From assembly GCF_023343835.1 (NCBI RefSeq), contig NC_064435.1, forward strand, positions 77,758,134-77,822,133: a stretch of 64,000 bases of DNA. The letters run 5' to 3'. Both the position numbers and the translations under genes were made by a program. The stretch is from Lagopus muta (Eukaryota > Chordata > Aves > Galliformes > Phasianidae). Shown piece after piece: positions 1 to 12,232 of the stretch. Position 1 is the first letter of the stretch. Each line of letters opens with the position of its first letter. The notes below the pieces were generated by a model. It was not told where the DNA came from, did not search any database, and was given only the letters and a program-made list of their open reading frames with translations.

Positions 1-3000
1 AGCTATCTTAATCTCGTACAAGCAGGTCATGCATATGTCCTGTTTTCAATCTGAGCATACCAAGAACAGGTACTTTCTAGAGAGTACTAAAAATCTTTGC
101 CACAATAATGCATTTGAATCTTATCCCTCCTGCCACACCTGTGAAATTTCATCTTCTTCTCAGAAAACATCCTAAGACCTTCAGGAATGGAGAAAAATAT
201 CCTCCCCCCTCACTCACAGGAGGGCAGCTGACTTAATAGCTTCCTCTTCCCAGCCTGAGCCTTTCTAAGCAGTCCTTTCAGATTCAAATAGTATGACTAA
301 TAATTGCCATATACGTCTCAAAATCCGCTATGCACGTTAAGCTATAGTTAGTTTTCCTTCCACCTCTTACTACATCAAATAAAACCATCACCTTTTCTTA
401 ATGATCTTATTCTACAGGCAAAACCATTTGCCTTATCTCTCTTTCCTTATGTAGCCTTGAACTGCATTACAGTAAGCAACCCAGTAGTGCTGTAGGTAGT
501 ACACAGCATGGACACATTTGTTCCTCTGTTAGTTTAAGCCTATTGAGGTTTGTATTAAAGAGCTTTTAAAGATAATTGAGGATCTCAACCTTTTTGTTTA
601 CCCAGGCCCTTGAAAACCTCATCTTCCTTTGACTTTAATCTGGTAAACCTTTGATGTTAGTTGTTAACCTGCTTGTATTAACAACTTCAGACCCACATTA
701 CTACAGGAAAACAGCAAGCTTCTGTTCAGTCTGTGCACAAGGCAGGGGGAGGGGGACTAAGGTGAAAGGGAAAGCTTTATAGAACCAATTTCCATGAGCA
801 AATCTCTTACATCTGAAGAGTTCTCTTAATACAGGATATTTGGGCACATTACTGCCTAAAAGCATGTTGTAAACATGGAGGTGTTTACAGACCAGAAAAC
901 AATTAATTGCAGAGAGAATCCCCAGTAAACAGATGCAGTTTCAAGGAAAAGGAAGGTGCTGTTAACTTTACGATTGCTTCTTTCTGAAGTTTTGCATTTA
1001 TAGGCATCCTCTAGGTGAGGTCACTGGAGGTACCTTTCTTCCCCACAGCTGCATTCACAAGGACACAGCAGTTCTCCTGTCATTTAGACTGATTAAGGCA
1101 TCCTCACTTATATCTAGCAGGATCTCACTCAATCTGCTGTCCCAGTACGTCAAGATCCAAACTCCCATGAGACACACATGTGGCCCCAGCAGGGGTCTCT
1201 CCCCAGCACATACTGCAGCCATCAGGACTCTCATCTGAGTGGAGGAGTGCGAAGGCTTCTTTGCTGGCTGGTACCCAGACTGCAGCTGCTTCAGGTAACC
1301 ACAGCTAAAACAGCGGTATCAACATGACCTACAAGGTGTCCCACATTTCACAATGAGCTGGCATAGATGAATTTCTAGCACAAAGAAATAAGAGTATTCT
1401 TTGGAGCACTTGGTGTTCCACAAATCTGTTAGAAATGCTGATGCTAGACAGTCACAACATTTGTGCTGATGACCTGTCTATTTATAGACAGAGGAAAAGC
1501 AGCAGCGCACTTCCTCTCCTCTCCACTGTATCTCATACATCCTTTGAAGCCTCATTTAGGCAAGGGTCCAGTGTTCAGCCATTGATGCCTCGCCATTACA
1601 CCCCCTGGGGCAAAGTGCAAGTAGAGCAGGAAGCACGAATAACATTCAACTGTCTCCAAATTTGCACCCAGTGCTCTGTCACTACTCAGGGCTGACATTG
1701 CTGCTGCTGAGGTGGGCCACCAAGAATAAAAGCCACCAAGTTCAGAGGTCTGCCTGTCTAGTGAGAAAGACTTCCTTTGACATTCAGTGAATCTTTTCAC
1801 TCTTTGCAGAATAAAGTTACCCCTAAGAGGAAACTGAAGTCAGTTCATGCTTGCCCCACACTAAGTTAGCAGCCTGTGCAGTTTCATAGATACAAAAATG
1901 TCTGTCTGAAAGTCCAAATAACAGGATTAGAAAAATCCAAGAAAGCATGAACAAAAGGTATCTGTCAGACCCTAGGGAACCAGATGTGTAAATATATGAT
2001 TAATATTTGTTTTATTTTTATGAAAGTCAGGAAAGGTGATGTGACTGAAAAGGAAATGCTAATTACAACTCTTTCAAAAAGCATTTCTCGAGATCCCCCA
2101 AAAAAAGCTAGATTCTCTTCTCAGGTTCAAAGCACCCTCACTGTGCTGGACCAACAGAGCAGCACGGTTTGAAGTTGAAAAGAGGGATGGCGTGGTTGCT
2201 GCTCTTTGAAGAGTGGAATAAGAAAAAGTAGCATTTAAGAAGCTTGGAAAGGACTTTTAGAATATGTACCTTTTTCTAGGGGAAAAAAAAAGTATATTTT
2301 AAAGTAGTAGAAGTTTAATGAGAGGTGGGAAAAATGTTTCATAAAACTTCATTTCAGTGATCCAATTTCTATGAATAGCATCACTTTCCTCCCTCATTAT
2401 TCCTCCCACCCAAGGAAGAGGTTCTGTGGCAGGACTGAAAAAGTCAGAAAACTGTATTGGTGAATGGATGTATTTTTACCCACTGCATATGCTTGGCAAT
2501 GACAAAATATTTTTGCTTTACACATGCACACACATGGGATATGTATATAGAAATATAAGTACACATATTTATACCATATACACCATACTTGTGTATACAT
2601 ATGATTACCCTACATGTGTATTAAGTGGAGCAAATTTAGACCTTTTTTCTAGTGCATGTACTTAGTTATGTTTAGAAATAAAACCATCAGTTTAAACTTG
2701 GACAACAGTAAATTTGCATCATTACCTTCTATTGATCAAAGCTTTACCTCGGACTTAGGCAACATAGGCAACAACAGAATTGGAAATCAGGCTCGAGTTT
2801 CTCAATTTTGTCTTAACTGACGTTAATCATGGCCAATTTTACTGCCATCACCATGAGTGTGAGAACATTATTTTAAGATTTTTGCTGATATTTTTAATGT
2901 TTGAGATGCTGTAAATGAAAGCCAGATCTGAATTTCTTCCATATGCCACATTTTCCATTTTACTGATGTACTGGGTTGAATGTAGGCAAAGGATTATGGT

Positions 3001-3007
3001 ATCACAT
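1..3007. other. Unique AT-rich non-coding DNA
   Basis: No gene is visible here. Open frames on both strands are below 90 codons, show no recognisable motif and have no flanking splice context. The stretch holds a purine-rich patch near 742-770 and a degenerate CA/TA-rich patch at about 2519-2606. Positions 1440-1800 are somewhat richer in GC and lack any repeat I recognise. It is probably flank or intron DNA. Confidence 0.6.
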
Positions 3008-3132
3008 GTGGTCTGGAGTAGGAAGAGACGACTAGAGATCATTTTATCCAACACCTCTACTCAGGCAGAATTACCTACAGCAAGTGGCCAAGTGTGAAGA
3101 TTCCACCATATCTCTGGGCAAATTGATACAGA
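3008..3132 (-). mobile_element. Old CR1 LINE 3' fragment
   Basis: The plus strand reads like the complement of a CR1 3' untranslated tail. A 'ggtctggagtaggaagag' start is followed by 'gatcattttatccaacacc', a 'ctcaggcagaattacc' block and the 'ctctgggcaa' block, in the order usual for CR1. It is more diverged than the CR1 copy starting 25 bp downstream, so it is older. It is truncated and has no coding content. Confidence 0.6.
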
Positions 3133-3157
3133 GCTCATATGAGTAGGAGCTACACAC

Positions 3158-4345
3158 ACAGAATCACAGAACGGCTTGGGTTGGAAAGGACTTCAAGGAT
3201 CATCTTGTTCCAATCTCCCTGCCACAGGCAGGGTAGATAGCCACTACATCAAATTGCCCAGAGCCACATCCAACTTGGCCTTAAACACCTCCAGGGACAG
3301 GGCATCCACAGCCTCTCTGGGCAACCTGTTTCAGCACCTCACCACTCCCTTAGTAAAGAACTTCCCCCTGCCATATAACCTAAATCTCCCTTTATTTTAA
3401 AACTATTTCTCCTTTTCCTCATGTAAAAGGATGATTTCCCTTCTGTTTATAAACTTTCTTTAAATATTGGAAGGTTGCAACGAGGTGTTCCCACAGTCTT
3501 CTCCAGCCTGAACAAGTCCTGCTCATTCAACCTATCTTAATAAGAGAGGTGCTCCAGCCCTTTGATCCTCTTCATGGCACTCCTCTGCACTTGCTCCTAA
3601 GGCTCTGCATATTTCCTGTCATGGAAGTCCCAGACTTGGACACAGTACTCAAACTGGGGCCTCAGGAGGGCAGAATAGAGGGAGAAAATCACCTCTCTTG
3701 CCTTGGTGGCCACCTCTTTGGGCAGAACCCAGGATACCACTGGTATTCCAGGCTGCAAGCGCACAATGCTGGCTCATGTTAAATTTTTCAACAACCAGGA
3801 CCCCTAAGTCCTTCTCAGCTGGGCTACTCTCAAGAATTTCTTCTAGTCTGTAAACATATCTAGGATTACCTCGATCAAGTGCAAAGCCTTGCACTTTGCT
3901 CTGTTGAATCTTATTAGGTTCACATGGGACAACCATTCGACTTTATCAAGGTCCCTCTAGATAGCAACCCTTCTTTCATCTGTATCAGCTGCACCATTCA
4001 GCTTAGCATCATCAGCAAACTTGATGAGAGTGCACTCAATCCCATCATCTATGTTAAAGATCTGATAAAGATCTTAAAGAGTATTGCTGCCAAGAGGGAT
4101 CCCAAGGTACACTGCTCATTACTGACCTCCCCCTGCACATTGAGCCATTTACCACAACACTCTGGCTGCAAACTTCCAAACAATTCCTTTGCCACTGAAC
4201 AGTTCATACCTTCAAATTCATATCTCTCCAATTTAGAGATAAGGATGTGGCAGGGGACCATGTCAAAGGCCTTGCAGAAGTCCAGGTAGACGATATCAGC
4301 TGCTTTCCCTTTGTCCACCAGTGCCGTCACTCCACTACATGCATG
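3158..4345 (-). mobile_element. CR1 LINE, 5'-truncated, with decayed reverse transcriptase
   Basis: Non-LTR retrotransposon fragment of about 1.2 kb on the minus strand. The plus strand begins with the CR1 3' end (cagaatcacagaacggcttgg) and runs back through the 3' region into the pol frame. In minus-strand translation, pieces of the reverse transcriptase survive: an [14 protein letters not shown] block near 4275-4330, and further on an altered version of the glycine-rich turn, an ADDAKLNG block (normally the F-A-D-D catalytic box) near 4000-4030, and an N-M-S-Q-x-C-A-L-A-A block near 3760-3790. Several stops and frame breaks make it inactive. The 5' end stops inside the palm domain, typical of incomplete reverse transcription. 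Confidence 0.9.
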
Positions 4346-5409
4346 CTAATGTGGGAGGAAAAGATAGGGCAGCAACTAAAATCCTGTCCCCTTACTGCAG
4401 GAGTTAGTTTGTGTGACTACCTAACCAGAAACTTCTGTGTGTCAGGGTTCTTTCCCAGCATCGGTTATTTTTGCATCTCCAATCTTGTATGAATCACTTG
4501 AGGTACTTATCAGCCCCCGCAGTCAAAACATACATAAGCTGACATTATATGAAAACAGTGTCATTGTTTTAGCAGATATATGCCTCCCACACAGTAGTTG
4601 CTAGAATGGATGAGATTTACGGTCAGAACCAACTTCTATTCCATCACAGAATAAACAGAACTGACTGGCTTATGGACTGGCTTGAAGCATACAGACTCTC
4701 TTCCCTTACAAAATTTTACCCCAACTAGCAACACTGTAAGTATTTTTTTGGCATTTGCAAAGCTAAATCCTTGTTTCTGTGGCACTAAATTCACCATCTC
4801 AGTCGTAAAGCCTTTCATACTCTTTAGTAGAGAGATCAAGTTTTCTTTTAGATATTAATGGCACAGTGCTTGGTGGAAGTGCACAATGGTTGAACAGTAT
4901 CAAGCATAGTGTAGACACTTTAAAATACTGAGAGGATTCCCCTCCTTATTAAACATATCATCATAATTTTCTGGTAAACTACCTTCTAAAATCAAATGCA
5001 GGCAAAACTCCATGTGGCTTCACCTGGGATTCATTTGGGAAACAGAGGAATTCACATGGATAAGTTAATAGTCAAGTAGCAACATCTTCATAACTTAGTA
5101 GACCAGAGTAATGTGCTAGAAAAGAACACTGTGTATTTCACTATACAGGAGAAGCACAACATCTATCTCACTTTGTTCAAGTTACATTATTTTCAGCATA
5201 TAGGGTCACAGTACTCCACAATTGACTCTATTCACTGATAATATCTCATGTAAACTCACTAGTGTAATTTATGCATCTTGGTAACTCATTCTTATGTCTA
5301 GTACAGCTTTGTGAATGTTCAGAACTTCCTAAATTACCAGTAAGCACAGAGTTGAGATAATCTTCAGCGAAAGTTAAGTTACCTTAATAAAAGAAATATG
5401 ATATGCACG

Positions 5410-5467
5410 GTCAAAAAAAAAAAACAAAAAAACAAAAAACAAACCAAGAACAACAACAACAAAAAAC
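5410..5467. repeat. A-rich low-complexity tract
   Basis: A12 run followed by A-runs broken by single C and an AAC triplet series. It has no poly(A) signal or retrocopy next to it, so it reads as simple low-complexity sequence. Confidence 0.8.
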
Positions 5468-6999
5468 AGGAAAGAAAGCTGCAGTTGAAGCACTTTTCAC
5501 CATGAAAAGCAATGAAAATAACAGAAATTCATGGACTTGCAGAAGATGGAATTAGTTTGGACTTCAAGAAGTCATGTTGTTTTTATCTCCCCCCAAGATA
5601 AGATGAATTTTACATAATTTATCTCATCTAAACTATCTCCCATTTCTACAGTGCTGTCTCTTATTATAGCTGCATTTTATGTGTCATGTCTTAAGTAGCC
5701 TGATTCACCAGGTATCTACAATCTATCGTATAGAACTCAAAATAATGTTCTCAATATTGAGAGCATATTTGACTAATTCTCCTTATAGCAGGAGCTCTTT
5801 TTTACCCCTCATAAAATTGTTGTAATTTGTGGTGTTTATCCCACCAACAAAGTTTGCAGAAATAGCTCAGTTGTTGTTTGAAATAGCTCAAAACACCTGA
5901 TGCAAATTTGCACAGCAGTTTTCAATACTGATTCCTAGCTCTACACACTGCTCTTCACTTACACATATGTTGGATCCATCTAGTAGTTCTCACCAAGCAG
6001 CAACACTTGAGTGCTGACAAGCAGTAATAAGTGGATCAAGAAAGTTACTTAAAATTTTTGTATATTAAAAAGTTGCAAAGACTATGTTTTGCATTCACTG
6101 CATTCCTTTCCACTTCTGCTGTTCCAGCCAAAGAAGAGAACTGGTTAGGTCATTTCTCACAGGGGTATGATTCATTCTCCCCAGGAGATGAAAGATCAAA
6201 AACCATAAAAAGTAAAGACTGTTTCAGGTTTCTGTTGAGACTTTTGTCACATTCAGGCATGGGTTCTGTCTCTTTTCAACTCAGTTCAGTTGTGTTAAAT
6301 TAAACAAAGACATTCCTGAGGAATTCAGATGAAGTGTGACTAAATTCTTGTCTCCAGTACCTCCCAACCATGGTTAAAAATTAGACTTCCTTTAGTTACT
6401 CTAGATATGGAAAAGTCTTAACCCAACATGGGGTATTTAGTCTCATATTGGTTTTAAGTGATTTCTTAATAATGCTTCTCTTTTGTACTTCCCAGCATGT
6501 GGTTTTGTTTAGTGGAATTTTTTGTGGGCCCTGTTTACGGTAGGGACAGAAGTATTTTCCTTTCTCAAGTAAAATTTCCATGGACATGTCCTACAGCCTA
6601 TTTCACTGAAAGAATGGGTATGAATGGCAGGGTATTTCACTGAGAAGAAAGTGTCAAAAAAATTGAGTCAATAATTCAGATGATCTACGTTCAACATTAG
6701 AATTATGCGAATGCCCCTCAGGATTGAATCAAAATAAATGTATGGATCCTCGACGCTGCTACTGACATTATATTACACTGAATAATAGTTTCCTTCCTCC
6801 TTAATACAAGAAAATCCCAGCACAATGCAGATGAAATATAACACTGATCAGGGACCAGGAATCTCACCAGAAATTCCAGAGATTAGTGTCTGCAGATCAG
6901 ACACTCAGATGGCTGGAGGAAGACGTTTTATCAACCACTAGAAAACATATGCAACTTTGATCCCACTGTTTCATGTTGGGTTTCTGTTTCTCTTGGCAG

Positions 7000-7089
7000 G
7001 TGTTTGCTGTATCAAGTGCCACAATATTGATGAACTTTCAAAGACCATATGATATCAACAAGACAGTGCAAATTGAACAAAATATTCAG
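7000..7089 (+). other. Exon-like segment (speculative)
   Basis: A pyrimidine-rich stretch ending 'tttctcttggcag' at 6999 is followed by 90 nt that stay open in one frame (30 codons), then 'attcag' and GT at 7090. The acceptor is good by eye, while the donor (cag/gttaag) is acceptable. The peptide matches nothing I know. Such pairs arise by chance in 64 kb, so this is only a candidate exon of an unknown transcript on the plus strand. Confidence 0.15.
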
Positions 7090-7229
7090 GTTAAGACTCA
7101 GTGTCTCTGTAAACTCATAGCCCTTGTTTTTAAGGTTCAGTCAAGTGTGGATTGAGAAAAAATGTTAGTGCACTTTGAAAGCATGCCCTGGAATTCCTCT
7201 CACCCTCCCTCCCTCACTTTATAAAGGTT

Positions 7230-7440
7230 AGTGCTGAAATGCAGTAAACAGGCATTAATAGAGATCATATTCATCTTTAGAAATGAGCAACCGCTGGCTT
7301 TGCAAAGCCATGTTGACATTTTGCCACCCTGCTCTGCTGCCAGTTGAATTTGGTAATTTAATGAAGTAGAGATCTAACAAATGCGCAAACCTCGGTGGAT
7401 TATTCAGCATCAAGGTTTGCATTACAGTGTGTGAAAAAAG
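7230..7440. promoter_or_regulatory. Candidate conserved non-coding element
   Basis: The block lacks repeats and carries dense short motifs. There is a perfect 16-bp palindrome at 7295-7310 (TGGCTTTGCAAAGCCA), a GGTAATTTAATGA AT-core near 7351-7363 and an inverted repeat GCAAACCT/AGGTTTGC at 7385-7392 and 7413-7420. This composition is typical of developmental enhancers. Conservation itself cannot be seen from one genome, so the call is inference. Confidence 0.25.
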
Positions 7441-9766
7441 GATTAAAGAAGTACTTTTTAGTTATAGAAAACCCTGAGCACTGGATTAAAGTGCAATAGA
7501 GCTGGCAAGAAGGATACAGTATCTATAGAATTTAATGGTAACTTGGCTCTATCAGGCCCTACGGCTTCCATTTCAATACAGCATTTTCTTCTTAATCCCT
7601 TGTTTGCCAGCAGTAATACTGCTGAATTAGATTGGCCACCAGACTGTGGCTATTTACATAAAAATTAGGCAAATGTCTTTAAGGAAAAAAATTGTATGGC
7701 TGCTAGATATTAGAAAGGTTTCTTAACTTTGAACTCTGCTGCTTATGTGAATCTCTGCTAGGTTTAAGAGATCAGGAGGAGAACTCCCTTTCACTTACAG
7801 CAGCCAGCAAAAAACTTCTAGCCATTATCCGCCACAGCAAGAGCTTCACATTGAAAGCTGAGTTGTGTCAATTTATAGAGTCTATCTGTACTAGGTTAAC
7901 ATTTTTTTGGATAGCAAAATGAGAGCAGATCCTCAGCTGGGTTAAACTGACAGCCCTACCATGACTTTGGAAAACTAACTCTGGTTTATATTTGCTTTGA
8001 AACAAATATAACTGATGGAGAGAAATAGGTTCTTATCAGAAAAAAGATTGTCCATACCCATTAGGTATTTTTCTCTGGTGCACTTAAGCATTTCCTCTCT
8101 CACTTTATAAAGCTATTCACTCTTAAAGCAATTCCATATGTTCATTTCCAATTTTCTGGAGTGGGAGAGTAAAAATCTTCACCTGGCATCATAGGGCTGA
8201 AAGATGAAATACAGAAACAGCCCCGGCTACCAGCAGCCTAGATTTGGGAAACAAGCTAGTACTTGAGCTGAAAGGAAGCTGTTCCTTTTCCGTAGATGGG
8301 TGGTCCCAGCATATCCACTGTCACTGGTGGATGAGAAGCAGGGAAGTGCATAACAGACTGAAGAGCATAGGGATTGGAGGACAGGAAAGATAGAGGGATG
8401 ATAGCAGCCAGTCATGAAATCGGAAGACACACAGAGAAAGAAGCATCAACAGTCTCTATAAAGTTATTACATCTCCCCTTTAAGGCTTTGTTTTTTGCAC
8501 CCCCTATTGCACCACAACAAAACCAAGGGGTGCTCAGAATGGCCAGCTCACCTTCACCCACCAGGCAAGCTTACCAGGCTTGAGTAAGAGGTGTTTTTCC
8601 ATGTGTCTGTCCATAGGAGTAAAGGATGAGAGGTTTGATCGGGTGGCTATTTGGAGCGCCCTAGTACTCTCTTGGGAGATAATACTCTCAGGGTTCAGAC
8701 ATCACTCCAGTGAGCAGATCAAGTACATTATATGAATTTCAACAGTTTTGATAGGACAGAGTAAGAGCAGACCATGTGAAAGCATAACAATGAGAACACT
8801 TTACAGAGAGAGAAAGAAGCTGGAGTTCAAATTAATCTAGTAGAAATATACCAGCTTCTTCCACATCCCAAGGCAGCATTAAAGAGGGCCTCTGCCACAC
8901 CTAGTGATTATCTTTAATGTTAACCAAGTAATTTGCCAAGTCAACCAAAATGCTTGTGTTAAACAGAATCAAAATTAGGGTTAAGATTCTGCCACAAGTA
9001 TGGGTGCTACTCTACTGTGTCCTCCTAAACAGCATTTTTTAAATAGACTATATAGCTCCTGTCTTGCATCTTCCCATTCATCACATTTCACTGGTCAGAA
9101 GACCTAATACTACTAATAAAGAGTTCCTCAAACAAAGAAAACAATAACTCAAACTGTATTTCTGACTAAACACAGGCTTGCATGTTGGTTATATTTAATA
9201 GCTGTGATTTGCTTATTTGAAGCATACCACACTATTTCATGCTTTATTGCAATTTATCCAATTCTAGCAACTTAAGAAGATTTTCTAAGTAAAGCTTATT
9301 CCCATTATTTCATTACGTAAAAGAGAATACCTTTACTGAACATATATGTCCTAGATTTTTCTATTTCACATTACTTTATTGGAACTCCTCTCTATGTTTT
9401 TTTCTGTACTATGAATAAGGTGGAGGAAAGCCTTTTTTTTTTTCCTTCCTCTCCCCTCCTCTGCCCCTTAAATAAATGCCTCTTATATATAAATAAATGC
9501 TCCCTTGTGCCAGAGAGTGCAACTTTTGCCTTCAAGAACAGTTAGTATCCTTTGTATGTTCCTTAAGGAGAAAGATGCTTTTTCCTCTAAAAGGACAGGG
9601 ACAAGCTTGCTCACCCATTTTAAGATTAGCTAGTTATTACTGTTAGTGAGTAGTAAAGCAAGATAGTTTTGTATTTCCAATAATTCATCTTGTTCCTCCA
9701 GCACCTCTTCACTGAGGCACAACAAAAATTGGGAAATACAGTGAACTGTTACTTGTGAAAAGAAAG

Positions 9767-10145
9767 ATCATAGAATGGCTTTGGTTGTAAGGTATCTTAA
9801 AACCCACCCAGTTTCAATCCCCTGCCATGGACAGGGCTGCCACTACCAGCTTAGGCTGCCCAGGGCCCCATCCAACCTAGCCTTGGGCACCTTCAGGGAT
9901 GGGGCACCCACAGCTTCTTTGGGCAGCTGTACCAGGGCCTCACTGCCCTCTGAGTAAAGAATGCCTGCCTAATATCTCACCTAAATGTCCCCTCTTTTAG
10001 CTTAAAACCATTCCTAACTTGTTTTATCGTTATCAGACCATGTAAGAAGTCAGACTCCCTCCTGTTTATAAGCACTCTTCAAGTACTGGAAGGCCACACT
10101 GAAGTCTTCCCAGAGTCTTTCCACAGACTACACAGCCTATAATAT
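9767..10145 (-). mobile_element. CR1 LINE 3' fragment
   Basis: The plus strand starts 'gatcatagaatggctttgg' and continues through the 'cctgccatggacagggctgc', 'ggctgcccagggccccatcc' and 'gatggggcacccacagc' blocks, the complement of the CR1 3' untranslated region. Similarity fades after the 'cttcccagagtctttccaca' block near 10120. Only non-coding tail is left, with moderate divergence. Confidence 0.85.
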
Positions 10146-12232
10146 TCTGTTACATATCCTCAGTGTAACCTGTTGCAATCACCTTTACCTATCCTGTTAA
10201 GCAAACCAATATTCCTGACTCTAAAGACAAGATGTAAAAGGGGGAATGGATTAAGGAAAAATATTACATAAGCATAATGACGTGAATAAAATGGGAAGGA
10301 ATTTAATTTTATACTTTTATCTCTGTGCTTCACCCCATCCTGCTCATAACTGTGCTGATTGTGCTGCAGTTCAAGAAAGTATCTGCTTAATACTTTATGT
10401 TAATTTCATACTGACTTTACCCTCATCAGCCTTTAACCTGTGCAGACTTAACCAGGACACATTTTAATTACAGTCTCTCCAAGGAAATCACAGTTATTTT
10501 TCAGTTGTACAGATGGAGATTTCCATAATCAGAAGAAATTCCTTAGGCACACTTCCTCAATAACAGCCTTTGCTAACCTCAGAAAAACTCTGTGCTTCTT
10601 CCTTAAGCATTCTCCATTCTTCTCATGCTGACACTAGGGTGCTTACAGATTCTCTCCACCTCATTTATTATAGTTGGCTCAGATCCCTAGGGCTGGATGC
10701 AAGAGAGAGTGCAACTGTGCAAGCTCACAAACAGCTTAAGAAAGCAGTCCTGCACTATATACCCTTTCTTAATTTGTGCATAGTTATTATTTTAATCGAT
10801 ATCTCTGTAATTAAAATCCTGCATGATCACTTTTCTGGCCTTCCTACAGGCCTCTCTAATTTTAAAAAAAGCATTTCCCAGTCTCCTAACTCTACTCTGA
10901 TGTTGGCCATTCCAAGTATCACCAAGCTCCCTTCACTGCTTTCAAGTTCTACATATGCTGTCCTTGGCCATGTCAGCTAATATATTTCCTAAGATTTCTA
11001 ATTACCACTTTAATAATATCATGCACCAATATTGTCAAGTCTCTGTTTGATTCTGCTTACTCTTCACTAAATGCTGTATTAGGTCTCCACTCACTTTCTT
11101 TCTTCAGTTTCACCTCTTCCATTCCAGCAATGATAAAATCATTAGCTCTAAAGTGATTCAACCTACATTCAATAACCTTGAGCTTAAGTCCTACTTCTCC
11201 AAAAATCTATGGTGTAACACCAACATAAGATAGGTGAATACTGTATACTCTTGAGGGTTGTTCATACCTCGATACAGGGACTCAACTACAGTGATGTACA
11301 CAGAACCATTCATATAACGTGATTTTTCACCAAAGCCTCCACAGCTAACCATTAGAAAAAACATAACATCCCTAAAAAATAAAAAAGTAGTTTCATACGC
11401 AGTCCTCTACATGCTTTTTAACTGGATAACCTGAAGGTTTTGGACAGACCAAATACGACGAGGAATGTCACAGAAAGAACAATATTCTTTTCTTTTTCTT
11501 TTTCTGCCTTTATTTAAATCAGTAAGAATTTCTGTCCTTTGAAGCTAATTAGAGACTTTATCCCTTATCTTCTATTCCCCAAATCCTTCCTCCCTAAAAA
11601 GAGTAGGATGTTCTAGGGCAGCCTTCGCACAGTATAGCTTTTTTAAAAGAATAGCAACTCTAAATAATCCAAGAATTTTTTGAACTTAATTCTCTGTTAA
11701 GTACCACAAGTTAACTTTATCCTGTTACAAAAATTATAAAAGCAGAAAGCCTCCTTAAGTTTCTATTTTCTTACCCTGTCTGCTTGGTTGTTGTTTTGTG
11801 TTGAGTTTTTGTTTTTGTTTTTTTTTCTTTTTGGTTGGTTAATTGTTGTTTTGGTTTTTTGTTGTTGTTGTTTTTCCAGCTGGGAATTGTTCAGGGCAAA
11901 GGATTGTTCTATGGCACGTGTTTGTACAGTGCCCAGTACAATGGGTTTCTCCAGGTGCAGAAGAAATAAAACATTAATAAGTTGTTATTCCAGGCTTCTG
12001 CTTCTGAATTTATGAAAAGTACTGGCAACAAATCTTATACAATACCAGTAAATAAAAATATATTTTTTCTTTCTTTTTCTTTCATTTTCTAAGCAAAAGG
12101 TCTGAACTCCCTTTCAAAATCTGTGATTTTTTTTCTAATTAAATTATTGATGTAATGCTGCGGAAGTATTCCTCTCAATTCTCCTGACTGTCATGCCAAG
12201 AGTTGCAGTCATTAAGTGAAAGTTACATTTTC
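10146..12232. other. Unique AT-rich non-coding DNA
   Basis: No gene is recognised. A 136-codon plus-strand open frame at 10570-10980 has no known motif, no good Kozak or splice context and a composition like its surroundings. A T/TG-rich low-complexity patch lies at 11776-11878, and T-rich patches near 11487-11515 and 12060-12140. Confidence 0.55.
11776..11878. repeat. T/TG-rich low-complexity tract
   Basis: About 100 bp made almost only of T and G, with runs such as T9 and repeated GTT triplets. It produces a hydrophobic artefact open frame on the plus strand that should not be taken as a protein. Confidence 0.75.

Larger units (their letters stand above)
4346..9766. other. Unique non-coding DNA with one conserved-looking block
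   Basis: No gene or recent repeat is recognised. Contents are an A-rich run (5410-5467), a pyrimidine-rich patch near 9431-9470 followed by AT-rich sequence, a conserved-looking block at 7230-7440 and an exon-like segment at 7000-7089, each listed separately. Remaining open frames are 60-90 codons and unremarkable. Confidence 0.55.

Noticed and set aside
10570-10980. 136-codon plus-strand open frame
   Set aside because: No recognisable family, AT-rich like its surroundings, no promoter or splice evidence.
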